Shown here one piece after another: positions 35,527 through 45,300 of a DNA stretch of 64,000 nucleotides (positions are counted from its first letter, which is position 1; each line of letters opens with the position of its first letter). The stretch lies in the NCBI RefSeq assembly GCF_001442625.1, contig NZ_LMZQ01000009.1, positions 178,247-242,246 of the forward strand, read 5' to 3'. The DNA is from Pedobacter ginsenosidimutans. GTDB taxonomy: Bacteria > Bacteroidota > Bacteroidia > Sphingobacteriales > Sphingobacteriaceae. The notes under the pieces are model-generated. The model was not told the origin of the DNA. It made no database searches and saw only the letters and a program-made list of their open reading frames with translations. Made by a program: the position numbers and the translations under genes.

Positions 35527-36390
35527 CTACCTCGTTAATACCGCCAGTTTCTGTTTAAACAGATCAATTGTTCTGCTCCAGGCCAGTTTTGCTGCGGCTT
35601 CGTTATACCTCGTAGGTGAGGTATTGTTGTTAAAGGCATGGTTTACACCATCGTAGATGTAAATTTTGTAATCAATTTTATTGTCTTTTAATGCCTGCTC
35701 ATAAGCTGGAATCCCGGCATTAATGCGTTCATCCAAGCCGCCATAATGCAGCATTAAACTCGCTTTAATTTTAGGAACATCTGCCACATTGGCCTGCGCG
35801 CCGTAATAAGCAACAGCTGCCTGCAGTTTAGGATCGTTAACCGCTAATTTATTGGCCATTCCACCGCCCCAACAAAAACCAACACAGCCTACTTTACCGT
35901 TGCCGTCTTTTCTATTGCGTAAATAGTCTAATCCTTTTAAATAGTTCTGTAAATTCTTTTCAGGATCTAATTTACCGATCAACTCGCGTCCCTTATCTTC
36001 ATCCGTAGGGGTTCCACCAAGCGGCGAAAGCGCATCAACACCAAGGGCCAGGAAACCTTCGGCGGCAACACGTTTGGTTACATCAATAATATGTGGATTT
36101 AAGCCCCTGTTTTCATGAATAACCAGTACGCACCCTAAGTTCTTTTTGCCTTTTGGCTTGGCCAGTACAGCTTTCATTTCACCATCAACACCAGTATAGG
36201 TAATATTTTCAACTTCGATATCATCACTGTTAAAATCTGCTGCAGCGGCATAATTATTCTCTAGCATAGGTAGAATAGTCATGGCCAATGCTGTGCTACC
36301 AGCCAGGATAGCCAGTTTTCTCATAAAGTCTTTTCTGCTTACCTGGCTATGGGTATACTCATCGTACAGGTTGATTATTTTCTGATCCAT
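35527..36390 (-). CDS. Dienelactone hydrolase family protein, exported
   Basis: 287 residues. The N-terminus RKDFMRKLAILAGSTALAMTILP is a signal, not a strict twin-Arg one. The enzyme core follows: VIHENRGLNPHI, the Cys elbow GFCWGGGMA, Asp in GGLDERINA and His in GVNHAFNNN, that is a Cys-Asp-His triad of the dienelactone hydrolase family. The role may be lactone or ester cleavage in the periplasm; the substrate is open. It is convergent with the Ter locus. Confidence 0.85.
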   Translation of the reverse strand: MDQKIINLYDEYTHSQVSRKDFMRKLAILAGSTALAMTILPMLENNYAAAADFNSDDIEVENITYTGVDGEMKAVLAKPKGKKNLGCVLVIHENRGLNPHIIDVTKRVAAEGFLALGVDALSPLGGTPTDEDKGRELIGKLDPEKNLQNYLKGLDYLRNRKDGNGKVGCVGFCWGGGMANKLAVNDPKLQAAVAYYGAQANVADVPKIKASLMLHYGGLDERINAGIPAYEQALKDNKIDYKIYIYDGVNHAFNNNTSPTRYNEAAAKLAWSRTIDLFKQKLAVLTR

Positions 36391-36452
36391 CTTATTGATT
36401 TTGAATTACCATACAAGATAAACAAGGATGTTGAGATTTGGGGTAGCATTGC

Positions 36453-37454
36453 CTAAAAGTTACAATACATTTCTTCCCATTTTTTAATCAGCGTTACACG
36501 GTGTTTCGTATATCGAGGGGTTAAGAAGGCATTCGACCAATCATCGTAATTATCATAAAAGAATTTCAGGAAGAAAATATGAAAGGTGATCCCGAGATAG
36601 AGAATAGCTTTCAATTCGTCATCAGTTAACGGCCTAACTTGCTGGTAAGCATTTAAAAAGGTATTGAAATCTTTTTCTGCCTGTTCTTTGGAGATTAGGT
36701 TATTCAATTGATGGAAGAAATAATGGTTAAGGAACGACATTAAATCGTTAATCAGATAACCTTCACCTGCAAAATCGAAATCAAAAAAGGTAATTTTTCC
36801 TGCTTCATCAAAATGGAAGTTTTTAGGGAAAAAATCATAGTGGCAATAACCATAGCTGAACTTTGAAGTATCAAATCCTTCGAACTTTTTAACCACTTTA
36901 TCGGCAATGCTGGTCAGGTATTCAAATTCCTCAGGCATTTCTGCAAAATGAGGTTTTAAATCGCGCAGTGGCTCAAATAATGTGGTTTCGAAGTTGAATA
37001 CAGGACGTGGATTACTAAGCTTAATTGAAGCGGTAGTTCGGTGTAATTTAGCAATATCTTGTCCCAATTGGATAAGGTGTGCGTTTTCCAGATCCAAAAT
37101 CACTTTTCCTTCAGCAAAAGAAAATAGTACACCGTTTCTTAAGCCTTCTATAGCATTAAACTGTTGAATTTGTTTCCCATTTACATCAGTTAAGGGGTAG
37201 GACACTGAGTTTCTGTTTTTCCTTAAAATATTGAGCAATTCTACTTCAGCTTCAATTTCATTGCGTTTGCGGTGTGCATCGCGGTAGATTTTGAAGATAT
37301 ATTTCTGACTTTCATTTTCCAGAATATAGGTGTCGCTTACATTTCTGATGAGTAATCGGCAGGTTGTAGATGGATCTAACCGATAAGCTTCAATTAAATG
37401 ATCTTTTAAGGCAGTGGCTGATAAGGTAGAGTATTGTGCGGGGAAAATGTTCAT
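36453..37454 (-). CDS. Aminoglycoside phosphotransferase/choline kinase-like protein
   Basis: 333 residues with the protein-kinase-like fold: a nucleotide-binding N-lobe (RLLIRNVSDTYILEN, KYIFKIYR with an invariant Lys), the catalytic loop CHYDFFPKN, and the metal-binding FFDFDFAGEG. This is a small-molecule kinase; the substrate may be an amino alcohol, amino acid or sugar, and an antibiotic role is only one option. It overlaps the preceding thioredoxin gene by 1 bp. Confidence 0.82.
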   Translation of the reverse strand: MNIFPAQYSTLSATALKDHLIEAYRLDPSTTCRLLIRNVSDTYILENESQKYIFKIYRDAHRKRNEIEAEVELLNILRKNRNSVSYPLTDVNGKQIQQFNAIEGLRNGVLFSFAEGKVILDLENAHLIQLGQDIAKLHRTTASIKLSNPRPVFNFETTLFEPLRDLKPHFAEMPEEFEYLTSIADKVVKKFEGFDTSKFSYGYCHYDFFPKNFHFDEAGKITFFDFDFAGEGYLINDLMSFLNHYFFHQLNNLISKEQAEKDFNTFLNAYQQVRPLTDDELKAILYLGITFHIFFLKFFYDNYDDWSNAFLTPRYTKHRVTLIKKWEEMYCNF

Positions 37455-38206
37455 TATTGTTGTAAAACAGCTTTTATAGCATTTTTTAATCCAGGAATGG
37501 TGATTTGTGAACTACCTGCAATGGCATATCTGATTACATGGTTTTTATCGGTGACAATATATGACGGATAGCTTTTTATTTGATAAGCATTGGCAATAGC
37601 ACGGCCCGAGCTAATTAATTCTGCATATAGCAAAGGTTTTTCTTTTAATTTAGCTGTAGCAACTGTCTGATCGTCAGTTGTAATTGCCAGGACTAATAAG
37701 TCTTTTGTGTTATCTACCTGCTTTAGAAAGGTGCTAATATCTGCAAAGGCTTCTGTGCAAGGAGGACAGTTTGCATACCAGAATATCAAAACAATAGCCT
37801 TGTTTTCAATCTTTTCTTTTTCATAAAATGCAGTTAGCGTAGAAATGTCTAATGTTTTGCCTTCAGCGATAGCAGAATTATTAATTTTCATCAATTCTTT
37901 TATCATTTCATATCTTTTGAATTGTTCTTCTTGAGATATTTTCTTTAAAAAGGCTTTAGTTGTTGGTAGAGATGGATTTCCATCATAGTTAATTGAATAT
38001 TCTCCGGTATTCATCACCTTGCTATACTGATAATAGCGGAGTGCTTTCCCCGTTTCATCATATACAATTCTGTTAGTGTCGAGATTAGTACGCAACATTG
38101 ATGTGGATACCCTAACTACTTTTTTTTGAACAGATTTTGACGTGTCTTGGGCGAAAATAATGGCATAAGAAAAAATTGATAGTAAGAGCGTAAATAGATA
38201 TTTCAT
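37454..38206 (-). CDS. TlpA-like thiol:disulfide protein with signal peptide
   Basis: 250 residues from the ATG at 38206. The longer frame upstream is not used because this start gives a clean signal peptide (MKYLFTLLLSIFSYAIIFAQ). A long N-terminal domain of about 120 residues precedes the thioredoxin fold with the active site WYANCPPCTEAF. It probably reduces disulfides in the periplasm. Its stop overlaps the kinase start by 1 bp (TAATG). Confidence 0.85.
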   Translation of the reverse strand: MKYLFTLLLSIFSYAIIFAQDTSKSVQKKVVRVSTSMLRTNLDTNRIVYDETGKALRYYQYSKVMNTGEYSINYDGNPSLPTTKAFLKKISQEEQFKRYEMIKELMKINNSAIAEGKTLDISTLTAFYEKEKIENKAIVLIFWYANCPPCTEAFADISTFLKQVDNTKDLLVLAITTDDQTVATAKLKEKPLLYAELISSGRAIANAYQIKSYPSYIVTDKNHVIRYAIAGSSQITIPGLKNAIKAVLQQ

Positions 38207-38312
38207 GAGATTTGAGTTTTGTATGCAATTTAACAATTAGTTTTAAGATTAGCCATTAAATAAGACTACCTTACACCCCTTAGGCACGTTGTTTTAAGAT
38301 TAAACCAATCTG

Positions 38313-38906
38313 TTGAAAAAAATATTTGATTGCCTTATCGATAGTTTTATCGTAGATAAAGTGGGTATAGCCGAGAACTTTTTAAGTGTTTCTTTAGCGG
38401 CCCATCTTAAAGATAACCTGATCGGGTTATTTGAAAATAAAAAACTTTTAAATGCGGGTGTAGGCAACGATACGATTATTAATCAGGATAAATTGATTAG
38501 AAGTGATGTGATTTACTGGTTAGATAGAGCGCATAACAACCAACACGAAAATGATTTCTTCGACCTGATGGATGAATTTGTGGTTTATCTAAACCGTACC
38601 TGTTATACGGGTATCACCGGATACGAATTTCATTATACACTTTACGAATCGGGCACGTTCTACAAAAAACATATCGATCAGTTTCAGCACAACGGGAGCC
38701 GGCAATACTCGATGATTATGTATCTGAACAGCGATTGGAAAATAGAAGATGGAGGAGAGCTGCGCATTTACCATGTTGATGAGGAGCAGAATATCTCGCC
38801 CAATAACGGTAAAAGTGTTTTCTTTAAGAGTTCAGATCTGGCACACGAGGTTTTGCTTACCAATAAAAAAAGGATGAGTATTACAGGTTGGTTAAAGATT
38901 GGTTAA
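38313..38906 (+). CDS. 2OG-Fe(II) oxygenase
   Basis: 197 residues from a TTG. The iron triad HID (His120, Asp122) and His178 in SSDLAHEVL, with Arg187 for 2-oxoglutarate in NKKRMSITGW, are all at the right spacing. This is the small SM-20/prolyl-hydroxylase-like branch. The substrate could be a protein residue. The stop is 2 bp from the convergent LytTR gene end. Confidence 0.88.
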   Translation: MKKIFDCLIDSFIVDKVGIAENFLSVSLAAHLKDNLIGLFENKKLLNAGVGNDTIINQDKLIRSDVIYWLDRAHNNQHENDFFDLMDEFVVYLNRTCYTGITGYEFHYTLYESGTFYKKHIDQFQHNGSRQYSMIMYLNSDWKIEDGGELRIYHVDEEQNISPNNGKSVFFKSSDLAHEVLLTNKKRMSITGWLKIG

Positions 38907-38908
38907 AT

Positions 38909-39637
38909 TTAATCTTCTATATCGAGCAGCTGTTTGATCATCCCTTTATAATTTTTACCGACAGGAACCTCCTGACCGTTTTTGAGCACAATGGTGTTAC
39001 CTTCTAAATAATCGACATATTTTTTGTTGAGAATAAAAGATTTATGAATTCGGATAAAATAACCGGCTGGTAACTGATCTTCAAAACTGGCCAATGTTCT
39101 GGGTGTTAGCAGAAAATCACCGTTTTTCCAAACCTTAACATAATTACCCAGGCTTTCCAGGTATTGTATTTCTTCGGTTTTTACCAGGATGTATTTTTTG
39201 TCTGCTTTAATAGAGATTTGCCCATAGCTTTTAGCCTCTGTTTTTTCGGTTTCAATAGGACCAGCAGTTTGTTTTTTAAGGTTGTATAACTCCAGCGCCC
39301 GGTTAACGGCTTTTAAAAAACGGTCGAACCGGAAGGGTTTTAACAGGTAATCGCAAACGGCCAGATCAAAACTCTCTAAAGCGTATTCTTCATATGCCGA
39401 GGTAATAATGACAAGCGGTTTATGTGGTAAGGTTCTCAAAAAATCCAGGCCGTTTAGTTTGGGCATCCGAATATCCAGGAAAATTAAATCCACCTGCTGT
39501 TTATTCAAAAAATCTAAGGCCGCTGTAGCCCGGTAACAATCACCAACTATGTTAATAAAGGGAATATCTTTCGCATACTCGGTTATTACACCGTGTGCAA
39601 GAGGTTCATCATCTACTATTAAGCAACGTAAGCTCAT
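38909..39637 (-). CDS. LytTR-family response regulator
   Basis: 242 residues. Receiver with Asp55 in LIFLDIRMPKLNG and Lys in YLLKPF; C-terminal LytTR DNA-binding domain (about 140-240) with ILVKTEEIQYLESLGNYVKV and FIRIHKSFILNKKYVD. LytTR proteins bind tandem sites about two helical turns apart. The start overlaps the kinase end by 4 bp (ATGA). Its target may be the divergent ABC gene at 41475. Confidence 0.9.
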   Translation of the reverse strand: MSLRCLIVDDEPLAHGVITEYAKDIPFINIVGDCYRATAALDFLNKQQVDLIFLDIRMPKLNGLDFLRTLPHKPLVIITSAYEEYALESFDLAVCDYLLKPFRFDRFLKAVNRALELYNLKKQTAGPIETEKTEAKSYGQISIKADKKYILVKTEEIQYLESLGNYVKVWKNGDFLLTPRTLASFEDQLPAGYFIRIHKSFILNKKYVDYLEGNTIVLKNGQEVPVGKNYKGMIKQLLDIED

Positions 39638-41130
39638 GTTAACTGGAGTTTGAGTTCTGCCTTAAAGATATTAGCAATGGTGGTAATTTCCAATGTATAA
39701 CGGTTAGGATAAAGCAATTCGAGTCTCTTTCTCAAATTATCAATCCCAATTCCTTTAATTTCGTTTACTTCTTCAGGGTCGAAGGAGTTCTCGCAACTGA
39801 AAACAAGTGTGTTATCATTGCTGATTAATGATAGTTTCAAACTGGCAGTATCATCCGCAGGTTCTATACCATGTTTAAATGCATTTTCGATAAGCACGAT
39901 TAGCAAGAGGGGCGCAATATCTACCTGATCATTTTTAACCTGTTTATTAAATTCAAAATTTAAGTTTTTTTGTAAACGGATTTGTTGCAGTTGGATGTAA
40001 TCATCAATGTGATCCAACTCCTGCGAAAGTTTAACTGTTTTTTCCTGCCCTTTGTAAATCGTATAACGCATCAGTTCTGATAATTGCAAAATACTTTCGG
40101 GTGTTTTATCCGATTTCTGCAAGCTCAAAGCATAAAGATTGTTAAGCGTATTAAAGAAAAAATGTGGATTAAGCTGTTGTTTTAATAAATCAAGTTCAGT
40201 TTGCGATTTTTCTTTCTCTAAAGAGAGAATCCTATTATTTTGTTTTCCCCATTGCATCGCCAAAACTATAGGTAAACTGATGAGCATGATGGCAAAGGCA
40301 CCAAAAGCATTTTCCAATTCGAATGGGTTAGTTACGAATATACTTCGGCCAAAAACCGTGTTAATAGGCAGCGAAATTAACAATTGGGCCAATAAGGGAT
40401 AAAGAACAGCAATAATGGCAGAAAGTGTTAAAAGGTAAATGAACAAACCCTTCTCTTTGAGTATTTTAGATACGAGTAAACGGCTATTGATCAGGAAAAG
40501 CAGGTATCCGCATAAATACATAATCAGGAATTGTGAAAAGAAGCCTAAAAATGTCCCAAAATTGAACAACAACAGTTTAATGTCGAATTCGAAACCAACC
40601 AAACGGAAGCCTTTCCTTTGATAAATCGGGTTATCTAAACTCGAAACGGCCATTACGGAAATGGTTGCAGCAAGTAGAATGATGGTAATGAGGACGGCAT
40701 TTTCCAGGCCAATTTTTTTGATCCATTTAATGTGCTGCACTTTTTTCTGGTAGTACTGATTAGCAATCAACATGATTTCGAGGGCGACTGCCGCCAAAGC
40801 TGTTGAAATAAAAACAGTATTGTCAAGCTTCGCAATTTGCAGGTAAAATGCAATATCAGTAAAAAGCGGAAGCAGGATGAAGAAGCAAGTGCACCAGTGA
40901 GCAACATATCGATTTCGACTGAGGACGCTTTTTAGTCTGGTTTTAAGAAAAGAAAAAATAAGTACAGGGAGCAAACAGAAACCCAAAGCCAAAATGCAGC
41001 TGGCATAGGTAAACCAAATATTGGTGGTTAAGCTGTAAGTGTTAAAAATGGCTATCCACAACAAAAGGCCAACAAATATGAAAAAATCCTGGTATTTATA
41101 GTTGTAGCTGAAATTTTTTGTACTGAGCAT
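39634..41130 (-). CDS. LytS-like sensor histidine kinase
   Basis: 498 residues. About eight membrane segments in the first 300 residues, then the LytS-type His kinase domain with QLNPHFFFNTLNNLYAL (the phosphoacceptor His) and an ATPase domain with LIENAFKHG and a GIGIDNLRKRL motif. It is the first gene of the pair and its start is 345 bp from the divergent ABC gene. The signal may be a membrane or cell-wall stress. Confidence 0.9.
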   Translation of the reverse strand: MLSTKNFSYNYKYQDFFIFVGLLLWIAIFNTYSLTTNIWFTYASCILALGFCLLPVLIFSFLKTRLKSVLSRNRYVAHWCTCFFILLPLFTDIAFYLQIAKLDNTVFISTALAAVALEIMLIANQYYQKKVQHIKWIKKIGLENAVLITIILLAATISVMAVSSLDNPIYQRKGFRLVGFEFDIKLLLFNFGTFLGFFSQFLIMYLCGYLLFLINSRLLVSKILKEKGLFIYLLTLSAIIAVLYPLLAQLLISLPINTVFGRSIFVTNPFELENAFGAFAIMLISLPIVLAMQWGKQNNRILSLEKEKSQTELDLLKQQLNPHFFFNTLNNLYALSLQKSDKTPESILQLSELMRYTIYKGQEKTVKLSQELDHIDDYIQLQQIRLQKNLNFEFNKQVKNDQVDIAPLLLIVLIENAFKHGIEPADDTASLKLSLISNDNTLVFSCENSFDPEEVNEIKGIGIDNLRKRLELLYPNRYTLEITTIANIFKAELKLQLT

Positions 41131-41165
41131 TTTGTTAAAATAGGATAATATTATTTAAAAAAGAT

Positions 41166-41278
41166 GTCATCCTGTCCAAAGGACTCCTGTGGAGAGCGTA
41201 GTCGAAGGACAATCTTTTTTGATTGATCTAATTGTATGAGGGCTTCGACTCCGCTAAGCCTGACAATCTCAGCGTGAC
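41166..41278. repeat. Dispersed repeat of the GTCATCCTGTCC type
   Basis: It begins GTCATCCTGTCCAAAGGACTCC and has a hairpin CTGTCC/GGAC, then TCGAAGGAC; it ends AGCGTGAC. A close copy lies at 53854-53897. The gap between the kinase and ABC genes (41131-41474) also contains the small frame and direct repeats listed next. Confidence 0.65.
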
Positions 41279-41332
41279 TAATCTTTCAACAATCTTTAAA
41301 GTTATGAAAGTTTGAAGTTCACATAAAATTTA

Positions 41333-41365
41333 GATGATGAAAGGCACGTTTTTGATGATGAAAGG
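41333..41365 (+). promoter_or_regulatory. Two 12-bp direct repeats 21 bp apart, possible LytTR operator
   Basis: GATGATGAAAGG occurs at 41333-41344 and again at 41354-41365, period 21 bp. LytTR regulators typically bind two direct repeats with a centre spacing near 21-22 bp, and a LytTR gene is divergent here. A third related but inverted piece (TGATCATCAT) lies near 41388. The match to known LytTR half-site sequences is weak, so this rests on spacing and context. Confidence 0.4.
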
Positions 41366-41420
41366 AATTTTAACCTTATTTTATGCTTTGATCATCATTT
41401 TAAATGCGTTGGTCACTTAA
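41334..41420 (+). CDS. Possible 28-residue hydrophobic peptide
   Basis: A short frame from ATG 41334 to TAA 41420: MMKGTFLMMKGILTLFYAL and a hydrophobic end. It could be a small membrane protein or leader peptide before the ABC genes. It overlaps the direct repeats and the evidence is weak. Confidence 0.25.
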   Translation: MMKGTFLMMKGILTLFYALIIILNALVT

Positions 41421-41474
41421 ATTATCTGCTGTGGTTTTACCTGTCTAATTTGCGTCCATCTTATATTAATTAAT

Positions 41475-42374
41475 ATGGCACGGCTTAAAATACAGCAACT
41501 TACAAAATCTTATCAAAATGGGGTAAAGGCCCTTGATGATGTTACCATGAACATTGCAAATGGCATGTTTGGCTTATTGGGCCCGAATGGCGCAGGTAAA
41601 TCGTCGCTTATGCGCACACTTGCAACCTTACAGCTACCAGACGCTGGTCAGGTTCATTTTGATGGAAATGATGTGCTGCAAAATCCGCAGGAAATGCGGA
41701 ATAAACTGGGTTATTTGCCGCAGGATTTTGGTGTATATCCTAAAATTTCAGCGCTTGATCTGTTAAACCACCTGGCTGTGTTAAAAGGCCTGCAGCATAA
41801 AAATGAAAGAAAAGAACAAGTGACTTCTCTTCTGCAACAGACCAATTTATTTGAAGTAAGAAAAAGGTCTGTTAGCACCTTTTCTGGTGGTATGCGACAG
41901 CGTTTCGGCATTGCGCAAGCTTTACTGGGCAACCCGCAGTTAATTATTGTTGATGAGCCCACCGCAGGTCTCGACCCACAGGAAAGGAACAGGTTCCATG
42001 ATCTGTTAAGTGAAATTGGTGCCAACCGTGTGGTTATCTTATCCACCCACATTGTAGAGGATGTGAACGACCTTTGTGCTGAAATGGCCGTGATGGCCAA
42101 TGGAAAGTTGATTTTACAAGGGAAACCTTCAGACTTAACCCAAAAATTAGATGGAAAAATCTGGCGAAGGGTAATCGATAAGGCAGAGCTGGCACAATAT
42201 TCATCCGTTTTTAATGTAATTTCTACCAGGATTATTTCGGGTAGGTTAAACGTATTTATACTGGCAGATCAATTTCCTGTACCAGGTTTCGAACCTCTTT
42301 ACCCTAGTTTGGAAGAAGTGTATTTTTCTTCATTATTTGGCTCTGCCAATCAAAATCTGGAGGTTAGGCTATGA
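41475..42374 (+). CDS. ABC transporter ATP-binding protein
   Basis: 299 residues: Walker A GPNGAGKSS, Q loop, signature FSGGMRQR, Walker B LIIVDEP, and switch His in STHIVED. A C-terminal extension of ~80 residues may bind the permease. It is of the antibiotic/lipid export type (CcmA/NatA-like). Its end overlaps the next gene by 4 bp, the next ATG being inside its stop region. Confidence 0.9.
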   Translation: MARLKIQQLTKSYQNGVKALDDVTMNIANGMFGLLGPNGAGKSSLMRTLATLQLPDAGQVHFDGNDVLQNPQEMRNKLGYLPQDFGVYPKISALDLLNHLAVLKGLQHKNERKEQVTSLLQQTNLFEVRKRSVSTFSGGMRQRFGIAQALLGNPQLIIVDEPTAGLDPQERNRFHDLLSEIGANRVVILSTHIVEDVNDLCAEMAVMANGKLILQGKPSDLTQKLDGKIWRRVIDKAELAQYSSVFNVISTRIISGRLNVFILADQFPVPGFEPLYPSLEEVYFSSLFGSANQNLEVRL

Positions 42375-45300
42375 TTATAGATTTACTAAAATTTGAACTG
42401 AAATACCATTTCGGGCAGATATCGTTCAAAGTAGCCGCCCTTTTGTTTTTTATTTTGGGCTATTTCTGTGTGGTACAGGGTGGATTTGGCTCGGAAGACG
42501 TGCATAAAAATTCGCCATATGTCATCACCAACATCATCGCCCTGCTTTCGCTTTTCTCTATCTTTTCGGGTACCTTATTTAGTGCTAATGTGGTGCTGAG
42601 GGACAGTATGTATAAAATGGAAGCAGTTGTTTTTACTACTTCGATCAAAAAACTCCCTTATTTTGCCGTAAGGTTTTTAGGCCTCATCATTTCAGTTTTT
42701 AGTTTACTCGTGCTGGTGGCGTTGGGTATTTACGTTGGCACTTTCTTTATCGATGCCGATCGGTTAAGTAGTTTTCAGATCACTTACTTTCTACAACCAC
42801 TTTTAGTTTTTGCATTACCTAATGTACTGTTCTCTGCAGGTATTTTATTCTGTACTGCCATATTAACCAAAAATGTAAGGGCAATTTATGTGGTAGGTGT
42901 GTTAATTTACATTTTGTATATGCTTGCTTCGATATTTGGCAATTCGCCATTGCTGGCCACCTCGACAATGAAAGCAAGTAGTCCCGATATTTTACCTATA
43001 CTTTTAGATCCTTTTGCATTAGCCTCGTTTTTTGGCGAAACCAGAACCTGGACGGATCTACAGCGCAATCAACAATTATTCCCGTTAGAGGGCGCATTTT
43101 TGCTCAACAGGCTCCTGTGGATTGGTTTTACAGCCTTGCTAGTGCTGATTACCTACCGTTTATTCAATTTTCGTTTGCAGCAGCCACGGCAGGTAAAAAT
43201 TAAGACAGTTAAAGTAGAACAGATTAAATTAATCCCTTATCGTGCTTTAGCCGTATTGTCAAATGGTTTTCGTTATCATGTGAACACGTTTTTCGCGCAG
43301 CTTAAACTCGAAATGATATTCCTGTTTAAAAACATCCCTATTATGGTAATGCTCTTGTTGTGGGTTTTTATATTTGGGGTAGAGTTAAAAGACGAGCTAT
43401 TCAGTGGTGTTTATGGTATTCATAGCTATCCGGCAACAGGCATCATCATCGAAGAAATACGTTCAATGAAATTTGGATTGGTCTTGATTATTTTTTACGC
43501 AGCAGAAGCCATTAGCAGAGAAAAAGCAGTAAATATTCATCCGTTAATTTACAGTACACCTGTTCAGAATTCAGCTTTCTGGATGGCAAAAACTATGAGT
43601 CTTTTTGCACTGGTTTTTATCCTCGTCACTTTAAATATTGGGATTGGTATTGTTCTGCAGCTTACACATGGCTATTTCCAGATCGAATTGCCCCTATATT
43701 TATCGTTGTACTATTACAGCGCATTCCCTCTGTTGCTTTTTGTGGTACTTATAATTTTTATCCAGAATTTAAGTGCGAACAAGTATCTCGGTATGTTGCT
43801 GAGCATGATTGTTGTTTTCCTGGTTTCGTATGCCGAAAGGTTTGGCTTAGCACACTATCTTTTCCGCTTTGCAACAGTACCTGATTTATTACATTCTTAT
43901 TTTAATGGTTTTGGATATTATGCGAGCGCATTTAACTGGTATATGCTGTATTGGTTGGCCTTTGTAATTGTTGTTGCTGTTTTAACCATTGGGCTGTGGC
44001 AGCGTTCGGTTGAAATTAAGACTAGTGCGAGATTCGCATCAGTGGGTTTAGCATTTAAGCAACATAAATGGATTACTGTTTTAGCATTGGTAGCTTGGCT
44101 TTTCTGTGGGGCATTTATTTATCATCAAACCAATATCGTTGGTAAATATAAAAATAAACAGGAGCGCTTAGATTGGAGCCTGGCTTATGAGCAGAAATAT
44201 AAAGCGCTGGCAGGCCTGCCCCAACCTGTAATTAAAGCTGTTAAAACCAATGTAGATTTATATCCTAACGAAGGAAAATATACCATTAAAGGTGCCTATC
44301 GCCTAAAAAATGAATCAAAATTGCCTATTGCCAAAATATGGACCTATATGAGCCCTGCTGTAAATTCATTTTCTATAACCATTAAAGGAAGTGAAAAAAG
44401 CGAAAGAGATGAAGTATTTAATCAGCAGTTTATCACTTTAAAAACACCATTGCAACCTAATGAAGAAGTCATGATGGATTTTTCAATTGAAGTAATCCGC
44501 TCTGGATTTATTCCCTTTAATAGCGAAAACTCGATCGTAAAAAATGGTGCCTATATTGAACTGGAGAAAATTGTACCTCAATTTGGTTATTGCTATAACT
44601 TTGAGCGTGAAGATAAACGGGCCCGCAAAAAAGCTGGTTTAGCCGAAATAGCCAGCAAGCCCAATTTTAATAATACTTATGAACTGATCGATTTAGAAAC
44701 CACAATTTCTACGGCTATTGATCAGCAGGTGATTACCGTTGGTGAATTGCAAAAGAACTGGATAACCAATAACCGAAGGTATTTTAAGTACAAAACTTCG
44801 ATCCCCATAAATTTTATGTTTGCCTTAAGTAGTGCAAAGTATGCAGTAAAAAAGGAAAAGTACAAGGGGGTAGATCTGAGGGTGTATTATCAGCCTGGAC
44901 AAGAGTATAACTTGAAAAGTATATTTAGAGGCGTAAAAGATGCCTTAGATTATGGTAATATGAATTTTGCTAAATATCCATTAAAACAATTAACTATTGC
45001 CGAGATTCCTCAATATAAAGGTGCTGCAACAGCTTACCCCGGAGTAGTTTTCAGTGCAGAGAACATTAATTTCCTGGGAAATTATAGTCAGAAAGGTGCT
45101 ATTGATCAAAGTTATGCCATAACTGCGCACGAAACTGCACACCAATGGTGGGCAAATATATTGGCTCCTGCTGATGGTGCAGGTTATGCCATGCTCACCG
45201 AATCGTTGGCTAAATACACCGAAAATGTGCTGATTGAAAAGGCTTTTGGCAAAATGTATTTGAGGAAATATTTGGCTTACGATAATAACCTCTACTTTTT

